The notes under the pieces: generated by a model
Seen by the model: the letters and a program-made list of their open reading frames with translations, nothing else
Database searches by the model: none
Told to the model about the DNA's origin: nothing
Shown: positions 29,123 through 46,020 of the stretch, one piece after another
Numbering within the stretch: the stretch's first letter is position 1
How the letters are laid out: every line of letters starts with the position of its first letter
Made by a program: the position numbers and the translations under genes
DNA from: Alloalcanivorax profundimaris
GTDB taxonomy: Bacteria > Pseudomonadota > Gammaproteobacteria > Pseudomonadales > Alcanivoracaceae
DNA length: 64,000 nt
Assembly: GCF_015265435.1 (NCBI RefSeq)
Contig: NZ_JABJWH010000005.1
Location: 1 to 64,000, forward strand
Direction: 5' to 3'

Positions 29123-30277
29123 ATGGATGCCACCGACGCCCCCCTGATCGCGCTGATCGCCGGAGAAACCTCCGGCGATTTGCTCGGCGCCGGCCTGATC
29201 GAGGCGCTGCGCCGGCGCTGGCCGGACGCGCGCTTTATCGGCGTGGGCGGCGAGCGCATGGCCGCCGCCGGTCAGCACAGCCTGTTTCCCATGGAAAAGC
29301 TCTCCGTGATGGGCCTCACCGAGGTGATCGGCCATCTGCCGGAGCTGTTCCGCCTGCGCCGGCAACTGGTGGACGATCTGCTGGCGCGCCGCCCGGCGGT
29401 GGTGATCACCATCGATTCCCCGGACTTCACCCTGGGCGTGGCCAAGCGCGCCCACGCCGCCGGCCTCAAGACGGTGCACTACGTGAGCCCCTCGGTGTGG
29501 GCCTGGCGCCAGGGCCGGGTGAAGGGCATTCGCCGGGACGTGGATCGCATGCTCACCCTGTTTCCGTTCGAGGCGCGCTTCTACGAGGAGCACCAGGTGC
29601 CGGTGACCTTCGTCGGTCACCCGCTGGCGGACATGATCGAGCTCACCGTGGACACCGCCGGCGCCCGGGCCGGCCTGGGCCTGGACGGCGAGGGCCGGGT
29701 CCTGGCGGTGCTGCCCGGCAGCCGGGGCGGTGAAGTGGGGCAACTGATGCCCGATTTCACCGACGCCATGACGCGCCTGCACCACCGTTACCCGGATCTG
29801 CGCTTCGTGATCCCCGCCGCCAACGCCGCCCGCCGGGCCCAGATCGACGCCGCCCTGGCCGATACCCCGCTGCCGGTAACGGTGGTGGATGGCCAGGGCC
29901 GCGCCGTGATGGCCGCCGCCGACGTGGTGATGATGGCCTCCGGCACCGCCACCCTGGAAGGGCTGCTGCTCAAGAAGCCCATGGTGGTGGGCTATCGGCT
30001 GGGGGCGATCAGCCACGCCATCCTGTCGCGGCTGGTGAAAAGCGACTATGTGGCGTTGCCCAATTTGCTGTGCCGCAAGCCCCTGGTGCCGGAGCTGGTG
30101 CAGAAGGCCCTTAGCGGCGAGGCCCTGGCGGACGCCGTGGCCGGCTGGCTGGACGACCCGGACGGCGTCGCCCGCCTCAAGGACGACTTCACCCGCGTCC
30201 ACGAACAACTGCGCGGTGGCGCCAGCGAGAAGGCCGCCGAGGCGGTGGCCGAGGTGATCGGGGAGGGCGGCCGATGA
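29123..30277 (+). CDS. lpxB: lipid-A-disaccharide synthase LpxB
   Basis: A 384-residue GT19 glycosyltransferase joining UDP-2,3-diacylglucosamine and lipid X. N-terminal [26 protein letters not shown] and LPGSRGGE motifs are conserved. ATG 29123 was chosen. A TTG at 29108 overlapping the lpxA stop is possible but would add five residues. The stop overlaps rnhB by 4 nt. Confidence 0.95.
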   Translation: MDATDAPLIALIAGETSGDLLGAGLIEALRRRWPDARFIGVGGERMAAAGQHSLFPMEKLSVMGLTEVIGHLPELFRLRRQLVDDLLARRPAVVITIDSPDFTLGVAKRAHAAGLKTVHYVSPSVWAWRQGRVKGIRRDVDRMLTLFPFEARFYEEHQVPVTFVGHPLADMIELTVDTAGARAGLGLDGEGRVLAVLPGSRGGEVGQLMPDFTDAMTRLHHRYPDLRFVIPAANAARRAQIDAALADTPLPVTVVDGQGRAVMAAADVVMMASGTATLEGLLLKKPMVVGYRLGAISHAILSRLVKSDYVALPNLLCRKPLVPELVQKALSGEALADAVAGWLDDPDGVARLKDDFTRVHEQLRGGASEKAAEAVAEVIGEGGR

Positions 30278-30934
30278 CCGGGCCCTTCGCCGAGTACGAC
30301 CTGCCGGAGCCGTTTTACCCCAGCGCCTTCGCCTGGCGCGCCGGCATGCGGCTGGCCGGCGTCGACGAAGTGGGGCGCGGCCCCCTGGTGGGCGCCGTGG
30401 TCACCGCCGCCGTGGTGCTGGACCCGGCCCGGCCCATCGACGGCCTGGCGGATTCCAAGAAGCTCACCCCGGCGCGCCGGGAACGACTCGCCACGGCCAT
30501 CCGCGAGCGCGCCCTGGGCTGGGCCCTGGGCCGCGCCGAGCCCGACGAGATCGACCGTTTGAACATCTACCACGCCACCCATCTGGCCATGGTGCGGGCG
30601 GTGGAAGCCCTGGCTATTGACGTGGACGCGGTGCTGGTGGACGGTAATCGGAGCCCGGTGTTCGCCTGTCCCGCCGAACCGGTGGTCAAGGGCGACGGCC
30701 GGGTGCCGGCGATCGCCGCCGCCTCGATCCTCGCCAAGGTGGCCCGCGACGCGGAAATGGTGGCCCTGCACCGGCGCTACCCGCTGTACGGCTTCGACCG
30801 CCACAAGGGCTACCCGACGGCGGCCCATCTGTCCGCGCTGCGCGAGCACGGGCCCCTCGCCGAGCACCGCCGGTCCTTCGCCCCGGTGGCGGTATTCTTC
30901 GAATCACAAGGCCTTGAATCACAGGAGTCCGGCC

Positions 30935-30942
<8 letters not shown>
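30274..30942 (+). CDS. rnhB: ribonuclease HII
   Basis: A 222-residue enzyme removing RNA from RNA/DNA hybrids and single ribonucleotides. The active-site block D31-EVGRG is present, with further acidic residues downstream. An extra ~20 residues precede the usual start region. The start overlaps lpxB (ATGA) and the 3' end overlaps the dnaE GTG start by 8 nt. Confidence 0.94.
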
Positions 30943-34456
<3,514 letters not shown>

Positions 34457-34552
34457 TCCGGTAACAACTTGCAACCTAAGAGGGAAACCGGTCCCTCGAC
34501 GCTGTCCGGCCCTTGCGGCTACACTTACCGGCACCGTAGAAAGGGGTAGCAC

Positions 34553-35524
34553 ATGAATCCGAATTTCCTCGAATTTGAACAACCCATCGCCGATCTGGAA
34601 GCGAAAATCGAGGAACTCCGGTTGGTGGGCAGTGGCAGCGAGGTCAACATCTCCGAGGAGATCGCCAAGCTGCAGGAAAAAAGCATCGCCCTCACCGAGA
34701 ACATCTTCGGCAACCTGACCGCCTGGCAGATCTCGCAGTTGGCGCGCCACCCCAAGCGTCCCTACACGCTGGACTATGTGCAGCGCCTGTTCGGCGAGTT
34801 CGATGAGCTGCACGGTGATCGTTCCTTCGCCGACGATCCCGCCATCGTCGGCGGCGTCACCCGCCTGGACGACCGGCCGGTGATGGTGATCGGCCACCAG
34901 AAGGGCCGCGAGGTGAAGGACAAGGTGCGCCGCAACTTCGGCATGCCCAAGCCGGAGGGTTACCGCAAGGCCCTGCGCCTGATGGAAATGGCGGAACGCT
35001 TCAAGATGCCGATCCTCACCTTCATCGATACCCCCGGTGCTTTCCCGGGCATCGACGCGGAAGAGCGCGGCCAGTCCGAGGCCATTGCCCGCAACCTGCG
35101 GGTCATGTCCCAGCTCAAGGTGCCGATCGTGGCCACCGTGATCGGCGAGGGCGGCTCCGGCGGTGCCCTGGCCATCGGCGTCTGCGACCATCTGCAGATG
35201 CTGGAATATTCCACCTACTCGGTGATCTCCCCGGAAGGCTGCGCCTCGATCCTGTGGCGCAGCGCCGACAAGGCCCCGGAGGCCGCCGAGGCCATGGGCG
35301 TGGGCGCCGGCCGGCTGCACGAGCTGGGCATCGTCGACCAGGTGATCAAGGAGCCCCTGGGCGGCGCCCACCGGGATTACGACCAGGCCGCCGACAGCAT
35401 CCGCCGGGCCCTGGCCGAGCGGCTCGCCGCCCTCGGCGAGCTGCCGGTGGAGGAACTGGTGGAGCGCCGCTACCAGCGGCTGATGAGCTACGGCAACGTG
35501 GCCACCGAACCCGCCGACGACTGA
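34553..35524 (+). CDS. accA: acetyl-CoA carboxylase carboxyltransferase subunit alpha
   Basis: A 323-residue alpha half of the carboxyltransferase making malonyl-CoA. It begins [12 protein letters not shown] and contains [17 protein letters not shown] and [11 protein letters not shown], the crotonase-fold substrate-binding loops. A 96-nt gap separates it from dnaE and holds only a small hairpin (gaggga/tccctc near 34483). It lies 13 nt before tilS. Confidence 0.96.
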   Translation: MNPNFLEFEQPIADLEAKIEELRLVGSGSEVNISEEIAKLQEKSIALTENIFGNLTAWQISQLARHPKRPYTLDYVQRLFGEFDELHGDRSFADDPAIVGGVTRLDDRPVMVIGHQKGREVKDKVRRNFGMPKPEGYRKALRLMEMAERFKMPILTFIDTPGAFPGIDAEERGQSEAIARNLRVMSQLKVPIVATVIGEGGSGGALAIGVCDHLQMLEYSTYSVISPEGCASILWRSADKAPEAAEAMGVGAGRLHELGIVDQVIKEPLGGAHRDYDQAADSIRRALAERLAALGELPVEELVERRYQRLMSYGNVATEPADD

Positions 35525-35537
35525 CCGGGGCGCGGCC

Positions 35538-36878
35538 ATGGCGTCCCGCTCCGCTCCTTCCCTGGACGAACTGAGCGCCGACCTGGCCCGGCGGGCCCCG
35601 CCCGGGCCCCTGTGGCTGGCGTTCAGCGGCGGGCTGGATTCCACCGTCCTGCTTCATCTTCTGGCGCGCGCCGGCCTTGGCGGGCGCCTTACCGTCATGC
35701 ACGTGGACCACGGGCTGCACCCGGACAGCGCCGCCTGGGCGGCCCACTGCCGGGCGGTGACCCGGGGCCTGGGCCTGGCGTTCGTGAACGAAACCGTGAC
35801 CGTGGACCGGGCCGCCGGCCTGGAAGCCGGCGCCCGGCACGCCCGCTACCGGGCCCTGGCCGCCCGCGCCGGGGCCGCCACCCTGATCACCGCCCACCAC
35901 CGGGATGACCAGGCCGAGACCCTGCTGCTGCGGTTGCTGCGTGGCGCCGGCGTGGCCGGCCTGGCGGCGATCCGTGAATGGGGCCACTGGCGGGACACGC
36001 CCCTGTGGCGGCCGCTGCTGGCGGTGCCCCGGGCGCGGCTCCGGGCGCTGGCGGAGCAGGGCGGCTGGCCCTGGCTGGAGGATCCCAGCAACGCGGACCG
36101 GAGCCTGGATCGCAACTACCTGCGCGGCACCGTGCTGCCGGCGCTCGTGGCCCGCTGGCCGGGCGCCCTGGCGACCCTGGCCCGGGCCGCCGATCATCAG
36201 GCGGAGGCCGCCGGCCTGCTCGATGAGCGCGCCGCCGAGGACGCCGCCGCCCTGGGCGCGGCGCCGGACCGGCTGCCCCTGACGGCGCTGGAACTCAGTG
36301 GCCCCCGGCGCCGCAACCTGCTGCGCTGGTGGCTGTTGGAGGCCGGCGCCGGCGCGCCCAGCCAGGCGTTGCTGGCGCAGATCGAGGCGCTGTTGGCGGC
36401 GCCGGCGGACCGCGCCGCCCGGGTGGAGTGGGGCGGCTGGCAACTGCGCCGCTTCGCCGGCCAGCTGTATCTGCTGGGCCGCGATGGCCTGGCGCCATTG
36501 GCGGAGGAGCTCGCCTGGCCGCCGGGGAGGGCGCCGGTGGCGGTAGGCGCCTGGTGCCTGACGCCGGGCCCGGACGCCGGGTCCCCGGCGGCCCCCTTAA
36601 GCGGCCCCGGCGCGCCGCTGGTCCGGCGGCCCCGGGATGCCGGCGCCCTGCGCCTGGTGCCCGCCAGCGGCGGTGAACGGCTGCTCCGCAACGGCTGCCA
36701 CCAGCGGGTCTCGGAACTGTGGCGCGCCGCCGGCGTGCCACCCTGGCGGCGCGCGCAGTGGCCGCTGGTCTACGAGGGCGACACCCTGCGCTGCGTGCCC
36801 GGCGTGGGGGTGGACGACGTCTGGCGGGAGCAGGTGTTGGAGGCCTGGTGCCTGCGGTTGGTCTCTGATCGCGACTGA
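35538..36878 (+). CDS. tilS: tRNA(Ile)-lysidine synthetase TilS
   Basis: A 446-residue ATP-dependent enzyme that converts the CAU anticodon C34 of tRNA-Ile2 to lysidine. The PP-loop SGGLDS is at residues 30-35. TilS-specific N-terminal, middle and C-terminal domains follow. The last codons and the stop (SDRD then TGA) lie inside a REP half-element starting at 36867, so a repeat supplies the gene end. Confidence 0.93.
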   Translation: MASRSAPSLDELSADLARRAPPGPLWLAFSGGLDSTVLLHLLARAGLGGRLTVMHVDHGLHPDSAAWAAHCRAVTRGLGLAFVNETVTVDRAAGLEAGARHARYRALAARAGAATLITAHHRDDQAETLLLRLLRGAGVAGLAAIREWGHWRDTPLWRPLLAVPRARLRALAEQGGWPWLEDPSNADRSLDRNYLRGTVLPALVARWPGALATLARAADHQAEAAGLLDERAAEDAAALGAAPDRLPLTALELSGPRRRNLLRWWLLEAGAGAPSQALLAQIEALLAAPADRAARVEWGGWQLRRFAGQLYLLGRDGLAPLAEELAWPPGRAPVAVGAWCLTPGPDAGSPAAPLSGPGAPLVRRPRDAGALRLVPASGGERLLRNGCHQRVSELWRAAGVPPWRRAQWPLVYEGDTLRCVPGVGVDDVWREQVLEAWCLRLVSDRD

Positions 36879-36891
36879 AGCGGAGCACCGC
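36867..36891. repeat. partial REP-like arm overlapping the tilS stop
   Basis: The sequence gatcgcgactgaagcgga is the reverse complement of the right arm at 2173-2190, followed by a similar 'gcaccgc'. The tilS stop TGA (36876-36878) is inside it. Only one arm is recognisable. Confidence 0.6.
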
Positions 36892-36949
36892 ACCACGCCA
36901 TCCTCCCTCGCTTCGGCGCACCTTTTACACCTCAAGACCATCATTCCGG

Positions 36950-36978
36950 TTCCCTGGCCGGGGCCCTTCTGTTACTAT
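36950..36978 (+). promoter_or_regulatory. candidate sigma70 promoter for pyrG
   Basis: A -35 TTCCCT (36950-36955), a 17-nt spacer and a -10 TACTAT (36973-36978) lie in the 287-nt tilS-pyrG gap, the longest in this block. Transcripts would carry a leader of about 180 nt. Visual prediction only. Confidence 0.45.
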
Positions 36979-37069
36979 TTCTTCCCATCCTGACGTCGCG
37001 CAAACCCCTGATATCGCGGGGTTTCCAGCCGTCGATAGCCCGTTTCAACGTGTCCAGAACAGAGAACCT

Positions 37070-37101
37070 TTGCCCACTCCGGCGGGCAAGGGTATTTTTT
37101 T
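37070..37101 (+). terminator. terminator-like hairpin with U7 in the pyrG leader
   Basis: A 6-bp stem ttgccc/gggcaa (37070-37075 and 37084-37089) with an 8-nt loop is followed after 5 nt by seven T (37095-37101). It stands upstream of pyrG and downstream of the candidate promoter, so it could attenuate pyrG or end upstream transcripts. The offset between stem and T-run weakens the call. The rest of the 36892-37165 gap shows nothing recognisable. Confidence 0.4.
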
Positions 37102-37132
37102 GGATCGCGAGTGTGTTCGGGCCGCGCGGTGA

Positions 37133-38803
<1,671 letters not shown>

Positions 38804-38814
38804 GGACAGCGACG

Positions 38815-40987
<2,173 letters not shown>

Positions 40988-41026
40988 CCCCACGGTGACG
41001 GGCCGGCCGCGGACCGGGGAGGGCGG

Positions 41027-41332
41027 ATGAAGCTGTCCCCGGTCCGTCAGGTGATACTGGCCGTGCTGGCCCTGCTGCTGCTGGGCCTGCAGGGGCGCCT
41101 CTGGTTCGGCGAAGGCAGCCTGCGCCACGTCGCCACCCTGGAAAAGCAGGTGGCGTCGTTGAGCGAGCAGAATGCCGAGCTGGCCGAGCGCAACCGTCTG
41201 ATGGCCGCCGACGTGCGCGACCTGAAGGAAGGCACCGAGGCGGTGGAGGAAATCGCCCGCAAGGATCTGGGCATGATCCGCGACGGCGAAACCTTTTTTC
41301 TGATCGTGGAACCCGCCAGTGACTCCCAGTAA
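41027..41332 (+). CDS. ftsB: cell division protein FtsB
   Basis: A 101-residue bitopic membrane protein of the FtsQBL divisome complex. One N-terminal transmembrane helix (about residues 6-23) is followed by a periplasmic coiled coil (about 30-72) and a short conserved tail with ARKDLGMI. It overlaps ispD by 14 nt, the eno-ftsB-ispD order conserved in gammaproteobacteria. Confidence 0.93.
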   Translation: MKLSPVRQVILAVLALLLLGLQGRLWFGEGSLRHVATLEKQVASLSEQNAELAERNRLMAADVRDLKEGTEAVEEIARKDLGMIRDGETFFLIVEPASDSQ

Positions 41333-42026
41333 ACCACGGCCCCTTTACGCGGTGGTGCCCGCCGCCGGCGTCGGCGCGCGCATGGGCGCCGCCCTGCCCA
41401 AGCAATACCTGACCCTGGAAGGCCGCACCGTGGCCGAGCACACCCTGACCCGGCTGCTGGCGTTCGCGCCGCTACGCCGGGTGGTGGTGGCGGTGGCCGC
41501 CGGTGACCCCTGGTGGCCGGAGCTGGACGTGGCCCGCCACCGCCGCGTGCAAACCGTCACCGGCGGCGCCAGCCGCGCCGCCTCGGTGCGCGCCGGGGTG
41601 GCGGCGGTGCTGGCCCGGGACCCGGACGCCTGGGTCATGGTCCACGACATGGCGCGGCCCCTGGTGCGCCTGTCCGACATCCAGGCCCTGGTGGACGGCT
41701 GCGGCGAGGACGGCGCCATCCTGGCGCGCCGGGTCACCGACACCATCAAGCGCGCCGACGGCGACGACCGCATCGCCGCCACCCTGGACCGCCGCCACAT
41801 CTGGCGGGCGCTGACGCCGCAGCTGTTCGCGGCCCGCGCCCTGCACGACGCCCTGGGCGGCGACCTGGACGCGATCACCGACGAGGCGTCCGCCCTGGAA
41901 GCCACCGGCCGGCACCCGGCGCTGGTGGAAGGCCGCGCCGACAACATCAAAATCACCCTGCCCGAGGACCTGGCCCTGGCGCGGTTCTATCTGGGCACCC
42001 AGGAAGAGGAGGGGCTGGCATGGTAA
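41319..42026 (+). CDS. ispD: 2-C-methyl-D-erythritol 4-phosphate cytidylyltransferase IspD
   Basis: A 235-residue enzyme attaching CMP to MEP in the non-mevalonate pathway. CTP-binding AAGVGARMG with PKQY and the later VHDMARPLV motif are intact. Start is GTG at 41319, inside the end of ftsB. The stop overlaps the ispF ATG by 7 nt. It acts two steps before IspF, encoded next. Confidence 0.95.
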   Translation: MTPSKPRPLYAVVPAAGVGARMGAALPKQYLTLEGRTVAEHTLTRLLAFAPLRRVVVAVAAGDPWWPELDVARHRRVQTVTGGASRAASVRAGVAAVLARDPDAWVMVHDMARPLVRLSDIQALVDGCGEDGAILARRVTDTIKRADGDDRIAATLDRRHIWRALTPQLFAARALHDALGGDLDAITDEASALEATGRHPALVEGRADNIKITLPEDLALARFYLGTQEEEGLAW

Positions 42027-42517
42027 ACCCGGCTGCCATTCGTATTGGCAACGGTTTCGACGTGCACGCCTTCGCCGAGGACGGCGACCATGTGATGCTG
42101 GGTGGCGTGCGCATCGCCCATGAGCGTGGCCTTAAGGCCCATTCCGATGGCGACGTGGCCCTGCACGCCCTCACCGACGCCTTGTTGGGCGCCCTGGCCC
42201 TGGGCGACATCGGCCACTATTTCCCGGACAACGACCCGCAATGGAAGGGCGCCGATTCCGGCCGGCTGCTGACCCGGGTGATGGCGGACATCACCGGCGC
42301 CGGCTGGCGGGTGGGCAACGTGGATCTGACGGTGATCTGCCAAGCGCCCAAGCTGGCGCCGCACATCGCCGCCATGCGCGAGCGCATCGCCGGTCTGCTG
42401 GACTGCGCCCTGGACCGGGTGTCGGTGAAGGCCACCACCACCGAGCGACTGGGCTTCACCGGCCGGGGCGAGGGCATCGCCGTGCAGGCCTCGGCGCTGC
42501 TGGAGCGGCGCCCGTGA
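42020..42517 (+). CDS. ispF: 2-C-methyl-D-erythritol 2,4-cyclodiphosphate synthase IspF
   Basis: A 165-residue trimeric zinc enzyme. Metal ligands Asp14 and His16 (GFDVHAF) and a third His (LKAHSDGDV region) are present, with the [15 protein letters not shown] signature at the C-terminus. The frame is open upstream through ispD, but family similarity begins at ATG 42020. The stop overlaps the truD GTG. Confidence 0.96.
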   Translation: MVNPAAIRIGNGFDVHAFAEDGDHVMLGGVRIAHERGLKAHSDGDVALHALTDALLGALALGDIGHYFPDNDPQWKGADSGRLLTRVMADITGAGWRVGNVDLTVICQAPKLAPHIAAMRERIAGLLDCALDRVSVKATTTERLGFTGRGEGIAVQASALLERRP

Positions 42518-43569
42518 GCGAGGCGCCGAGCGATGCTCTGAACGACCCCGGCGAGCGGCCGCCGGCCACCCCCCATGCCCACGGCGGGCCGGTGGGGGAG
42601 GCGGTGCTGCGCGCCGAGCCGGCGGATTTCCAGGTCGACGAGATCATGACGGTGGAGCCGGAAGGGGAGGGCGAGCACCTTTGGCTGGAGATCGAGAAGA
42701 CCGACTGGAACACCGAGGACGTGGCCCTGTGGCTGGCCAAGGCCGCCGGGCTGCACCGCCTCTCGGTGGGTTACAGCGGCCTCAAGGACCGCCGCGCGGT
42801 GACCCGCCAGTGGTTCAGCCTGCACCTGCCCGGCAAGCCGGACCCGGACTTCCACTGGCCGGCGGGGCTGCGCCCGCTGCGCGCCGCGCGCCACCGGCGC
42901 AAGCTCAATCGCGGCACTCACCGGGGCAATGCCTTCCGCCTGAGATTGCGGGAACTGGCGGCGGATCCGGACGCGCTGACGTCGCGGCTGGAACGGATCG
43001 CCGCCGAAGGGGTACCCAACTACTTCGGCGAGCAGCGCTTCGGCCGCGACGGCGCCAACTGGACCCGGGGCCGCGCCTGGCTGCTGGGCGGCGAGGCGCC
43101 GCGCAAGCGGCCGCTGCGTAATTTTTGGTTGTCCGGGGTGCGCTCGGGTCTGTTCAACGCGGTGCTCGCCGAACGGGTGCGCCGGGACGTCTGGCACCGG
43201 GTGCTGGACGGCGACCTGCTGCAGCCGGACGGCAGCCGTGGCCTGTTCGTCGCCGACGACGACCGCGACGCCGGCGAGCGGGTGCGCGCCGGCACCGTGC
43301 ATCCCACCGCCCCTTTGCCGGGACGCACGGGCATGGCATCATCGGGCGCTTGCCGGCAACTGGAAGAGGCCGTTCTGGCCGGGCACGCCCCCCTGGTGGA
43401 GGCCCTGGCGGAACTGGGCCTGGACGCCGAGCGTCGCGCCACCCGGTTGCCGGTGACCGCCCTCGAGTGGCAGTGCGCCGGCGATACCCTGGAACTGGCC
43501 TTCCGGCTGCCCACCGGGGCCTTCGCCACCGCCGTGCTGGCGGAAGTATTGACCACCCGGGCACCCTGA
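42514..43569 (+). CDS. truD: tRNA pseudouridine(13) synthase TruD
   Basis: A 351-residue pseudouridine synthase modifying U13 of tRNA-Glu. Catalytic Asp92 lies in [10 protein letters not shown], with the NYFGEQRFG motif of the TRUD domain downstream. Start is GTG overlapping the ispF stop. About 25 residues precede the usual N-terminus. In most relatives surE follows, but here the next gene is pcm. Confidence 0.93.
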   Translation: MSEAPSDALNDPGERPPATPHAHGGPVGEAVLRAEPADFQVDEIMTVEPEGEGEHLWLEIEKTDWNTEDVALWLAKAAGLHRLSVGYSGLKDRRAVTRQWFSLHLPGKPDPDFHWPAGLRPLRAARHRRKLNRGTHRGNAFRLRLRELAADPDALTSRLERIAAEGVPNYFGEQRFGRDGANWTRGRAWLLGGEAPRKRPLRNFWLSGVRSGLFNAVLAERVRRDVWHRVLDGDLLQPDGSRGLFVADDDRDAGERVRAGTVHPTAPLPGRTGMASSGACRQLEEAVLAGHAPLVEALAELGLDAERRATRLPVTALEWQCAGDTLELAFRLPTGAFATAVLAEVLTTRAP

Positions 43570-43623
43570 ATACCGAACCAACGAAGAGAACGCCGGCGGG
43601 GGCCGGAATCGCACGGGAACTGG

Positions 43624-44301
43624 ATGGGGGATCCACCAACGGACATGGATACGGAATTGCGTGGCATCGGCATGACATCGGCGCGAACCCGGGAGCGGCT
43701 CATCAACCGCCTGCGGGAAGCCGGCATCGAGGATGAACGGGTGCTGGAGGTGATCCGCACCACCCCCCGGCATATGTTCATCGACGAGGCCCTGGCCCAC
43801 CAGGCCTACGACGACACCGCCTTGCCCATCGGCCATGGCCAGACCATCTCCCAGCCCTGGGTGGTGGCGCGCATGACCGAGCTGCTGATCAGCGACGGCG
43901 TTCCCGACAAGGTGCTGGAGATCGGCACCGGTTGCGGCTATCAGACTGCGGTGCTGGCCGGCCTGTGTCAGCAGGTGTACTCGGTGGAACGCATCCGTCC
44001 GCTGCAGGAACAGGCGCGCCAGCGGCTGATCAGCTTGGGCTTGGCGCGGGTCCAGCTCAAGCACGCCGACGGCGGCTTCGGCTGGAAGGCCGCCGGCCCC
44101 TTCAACGGCATCCTGGTGGCCTGCGCGCGCCCGGATATCCCCCAGGAGCTGCTCGACCAGCTCGCCGACGGCGGCCGTCTGGTGATGCCGGTGGGCGACC
44201 GCACCCAGCACCTCACCGTGGTGGACCGCCAGGGGGACGAGATCCGCACCCGCACACTGGACGCGGTGCGCTTCGTGCCCTTCCAGCGGGGCGTGCAATG
44301 A
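43624..44301 (+). CDS. pcm: protein-L-isoaspartate O-methyltransferase
   Basis: A 225-residue SAM methyltransferase repairing isoaspartyl damage. [12 protein letters not shown] and the SAM motif [11 protein letters not shown] are intact. Start 43624 has 'ggga' 6 nt upstream. ATG 43645 or 43672 ([10 protein letters not shown]) would match shorter homologs, so the start is uncertain. The gap to truD is 54 nt with no surE remnant. It overlaps the next gene by 4 nt. Confidence 0.92.
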   Translation: MGDPPTDMDTELRGIGMTSARTRERLINRLREAGIEDERVLEVIRTTPRHMFIDEALAHQAYDDTALPIGHGQTISQPWVVARMTELLISDGVPDKVLEIGTGCGYQTAVLAGLCQQVYSVERIRPLQEQARQRLISLGLARVQLKHADGGFGWKAAGPFNGILVACARPDIPQELLDQLADGGRLVMPVGDRTQHLTVVDRQGDEIRTRTLDAVRFVPFQRGVQ

Positions 44302-45224
44302 CGCGGCCCGCCTGGCGTCCGGGCGTCTACCTGCGTGGCCTGGCCATGGGCGCGGCGGACGTGGTGCCCGGCGTGTCCGGCGGCACCCTGGCGCTGATCA
44401 CCGGCATCTACGAGGAATTGATCGACACCCTGGGCGGCATCGGCCCCCGTTTGCTGGGTGTCTGGCGCCGCGAGGGGTTCGTGGCATTCTGGCGGGCCGG
44501 CAATTTTACCTTCCTTTTCACTTTGCTGGCGGGGATTCTCACCAGCATCGCGCTGCTGGCGCGGCTGCTCACCTGGCTGTTGGAACACCATCCGGTGCCG
44601 GTGTGGGCATTCTTCTGCGGGCTGATCCTGGCCAGCATCGCGCTGGTGCTGGCGCCGCTGCGCCAGCGCGGGCCGCCCCAGTGGCTGGCGTTCGCCGCCG
44701 GCACCGGGTCGGCGGTGGCCATCGCCCTGGCGCCGGGGCTCACCGCCCTGGGCGTGTCGCCGCTGGTGTTCTTCCTGGGCGGTGCCGTGGCCATCTGCGC
44801 CATGATCCTGCCCGGCATCTCCGGCAGTTTTATCCTTTTATTACTGGGGCTTTATCCGTCCGTGCTGGCGGCGGTGGAGCGGGGCGACTGGCCCCTGCTG
44901 ATCAGTTTCATGGCCGGCTGCGCCGGCGGTCTGCTGGCCTTCGTGCGCTTGCTCAAATGGCTGCTGCACCGTTACCACGACACCGTCATGGCGCTGCTGG
45001 GCGGCTTCATGGCCGGCTCCCTGGTCAAGCTGTGGCCCTGGCGGCTGCCCCTGGACCAGGGCGTCAGCGAGCGCTGGCTGTGGCCGGCGGACTACGCCCG
45101 CGCCGTGGACGGCGGCAGCCAGCTGGGCCTGGCGCTGCTGATGATGGCGGTGGGGCTGGCCCTGGTCTGGCTACTTTCCTTCGCCGCGCCCGTGCATAAT
45201 GAAGCGACGGCAACGGACGAGTAA
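44298..45224 (+). CDS. DUF368 membrane protein, likely undecaprenyl-phosphate translocase (PopT family)
   Basis: A 308-residue polytopic membrane protein with two internal PG[IV]SG motifs ([13 protein letters not shown] near residue 22 and [11 protein letters not shown] near 172), the hallmark of the DUF368 family. Family members have been shown to recycle undecaprenyl phosphate across the inner membrane. Whether this one does is inference. The start overlaps pcm by 4 nt and the end overlaps the NlpD-like gene by 26 nt. Confidence 0.85.
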   Translation: MTRPAWRPGVYLRGLAMGAADVVPGVSGGTLALITGIYEELIDTLGGIGPRLLGVWRREGFVAFWRAGNFTFLFTLLAGILTSIALLARLLTWLLEHHPVPVWAFFCGLILASIALVLAPLRQRGPPQWLAFAAGTGSAVAIALAPGLTALGVSPLVFFLGGAVAICAMILPGISGSFILLLLGLYPSVLAAVERGDWPLLISFMAGCAGGLLAFVRLLKWLLHRYHDTVMALLGGFMAGSLVKLWPWRLPLDQGVSERWLWPADYARAVDGGSQLGLALLMMAVGLALVWLLSFAAPVHNEATATDE

Positions 45225-46017
45225 CCTTTTGCGTGTTTGGCTTCCCATACTGGTGTCGATGATCCTGTGCGGCTGCGCGGTACGGAACCCGCCGCCGGTG
45301 GTGGACATCTACCAGCGCCAGGAACAGGGCACCAAGGTCACCTCCGGCAGCCACCGGGTGCAACGCGGCGAGACCCTGTATTCCATCGCCTGGCGCTACG
45401 GTTGGGATTACCGCGCCCTGGCGCGCACCAACGGCATCGGCGCGCCCTATACCATTTATCCCGGCCAGGTGATCTCCTTCGGCGGCGCCTCGGCGCGGGA
45501 GACCACGCCGGAGCGGCGCACCGCGTCCTCGTCCTCCTCGGGGGCGTCGTCTTCCTCGTCCCGGTCTTCGTCCTCGTCCTCCTCCGCCGCCAGCAGCCCG
45601 ACCCCGCCGCCGCCCAAGAGCAGCAGCCCGGCCAGTACCGGCCCGGTGCCCTGGCAATGGCCGGCGGACGGTAAGCTGCTGGAGCGTTATTCCACCGCCG
45701 CCGGCGGCCGCCGTGGCATCGCCATCGGTGGTCGCGAAGGCAGCCCGGTGCGGGCCGCCGCCGGCGGCCGGGTGGTGTACCGGGGCAGCGGCCTCACCGG
45801 CTACGGCAACCTGCTGATCATCAAGCACAACGACCGCTGGCTGAGCGCCTACGCCCACAACAAGAAGCTGCTGGTGAAGGAGGGCGACGCGGTGGACGCC
45901 GGCGAGGAAATCGCCACCATGGGCGCCAGCGGCACCCTGAACACCCAGCTGCATTTCGAGATCCGCAAGGACGGCCAGCCGGTGGACCCGCTCACTCTGT
46001 TGCCAAGGAAATCCTGA
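45199..46017 (+). CDS. nlpD: NlpD-like lipoprotein, LysM plus degenerate M23 domain
   Basis: A 272-residue predicted outer-membrane lipoprotein. The lipobox L23-C-G-C26 is followed by Ala at +2. One LysM domain (about 51-94) binds peptidoglycan, a Ser-rich linker (about 110-150, mostly tcc/tcg codons) follows, then an M23/LytM domain (155-270). The metal-ligand pattern is lost (GIAIGG and TQLHFE), so it is probably a non-catalytic amidase activator. rpoS, the usual next gene, is absent. Confidence 0.85.
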   Translation: MKRRQRTSNLLRVWLPILVSMILCGCAVRNPPPVVDIYQRQEQGTKVTSGSHRVQRGETLYSIAWRYGWDYRALARTNGIGAPYTIYPGQVISFGGASARETTPERRTASSSSSGASSSSSRSSSSSSSAASSPTPPPPKSSSPASTGPVPWQWPADGKLLERYSTAAGGRRGIAIGGREGSPVRAAAGGRVVYRGSGLTGYGNLLIIKHNDRWLSAYAHNKKLLVKEGDAVDAGEEIATMGASGTLNTQLHFEIRKDGQPVDPLTLLPRKS

Positions 46018-46020
46018 TCC

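Noticed and set aside
34483-34501. Small hairpin gaggga/tccctc before accA
   Set aside because: Only six base pairs and no U-tract. Not supported as a terminator or regulator.
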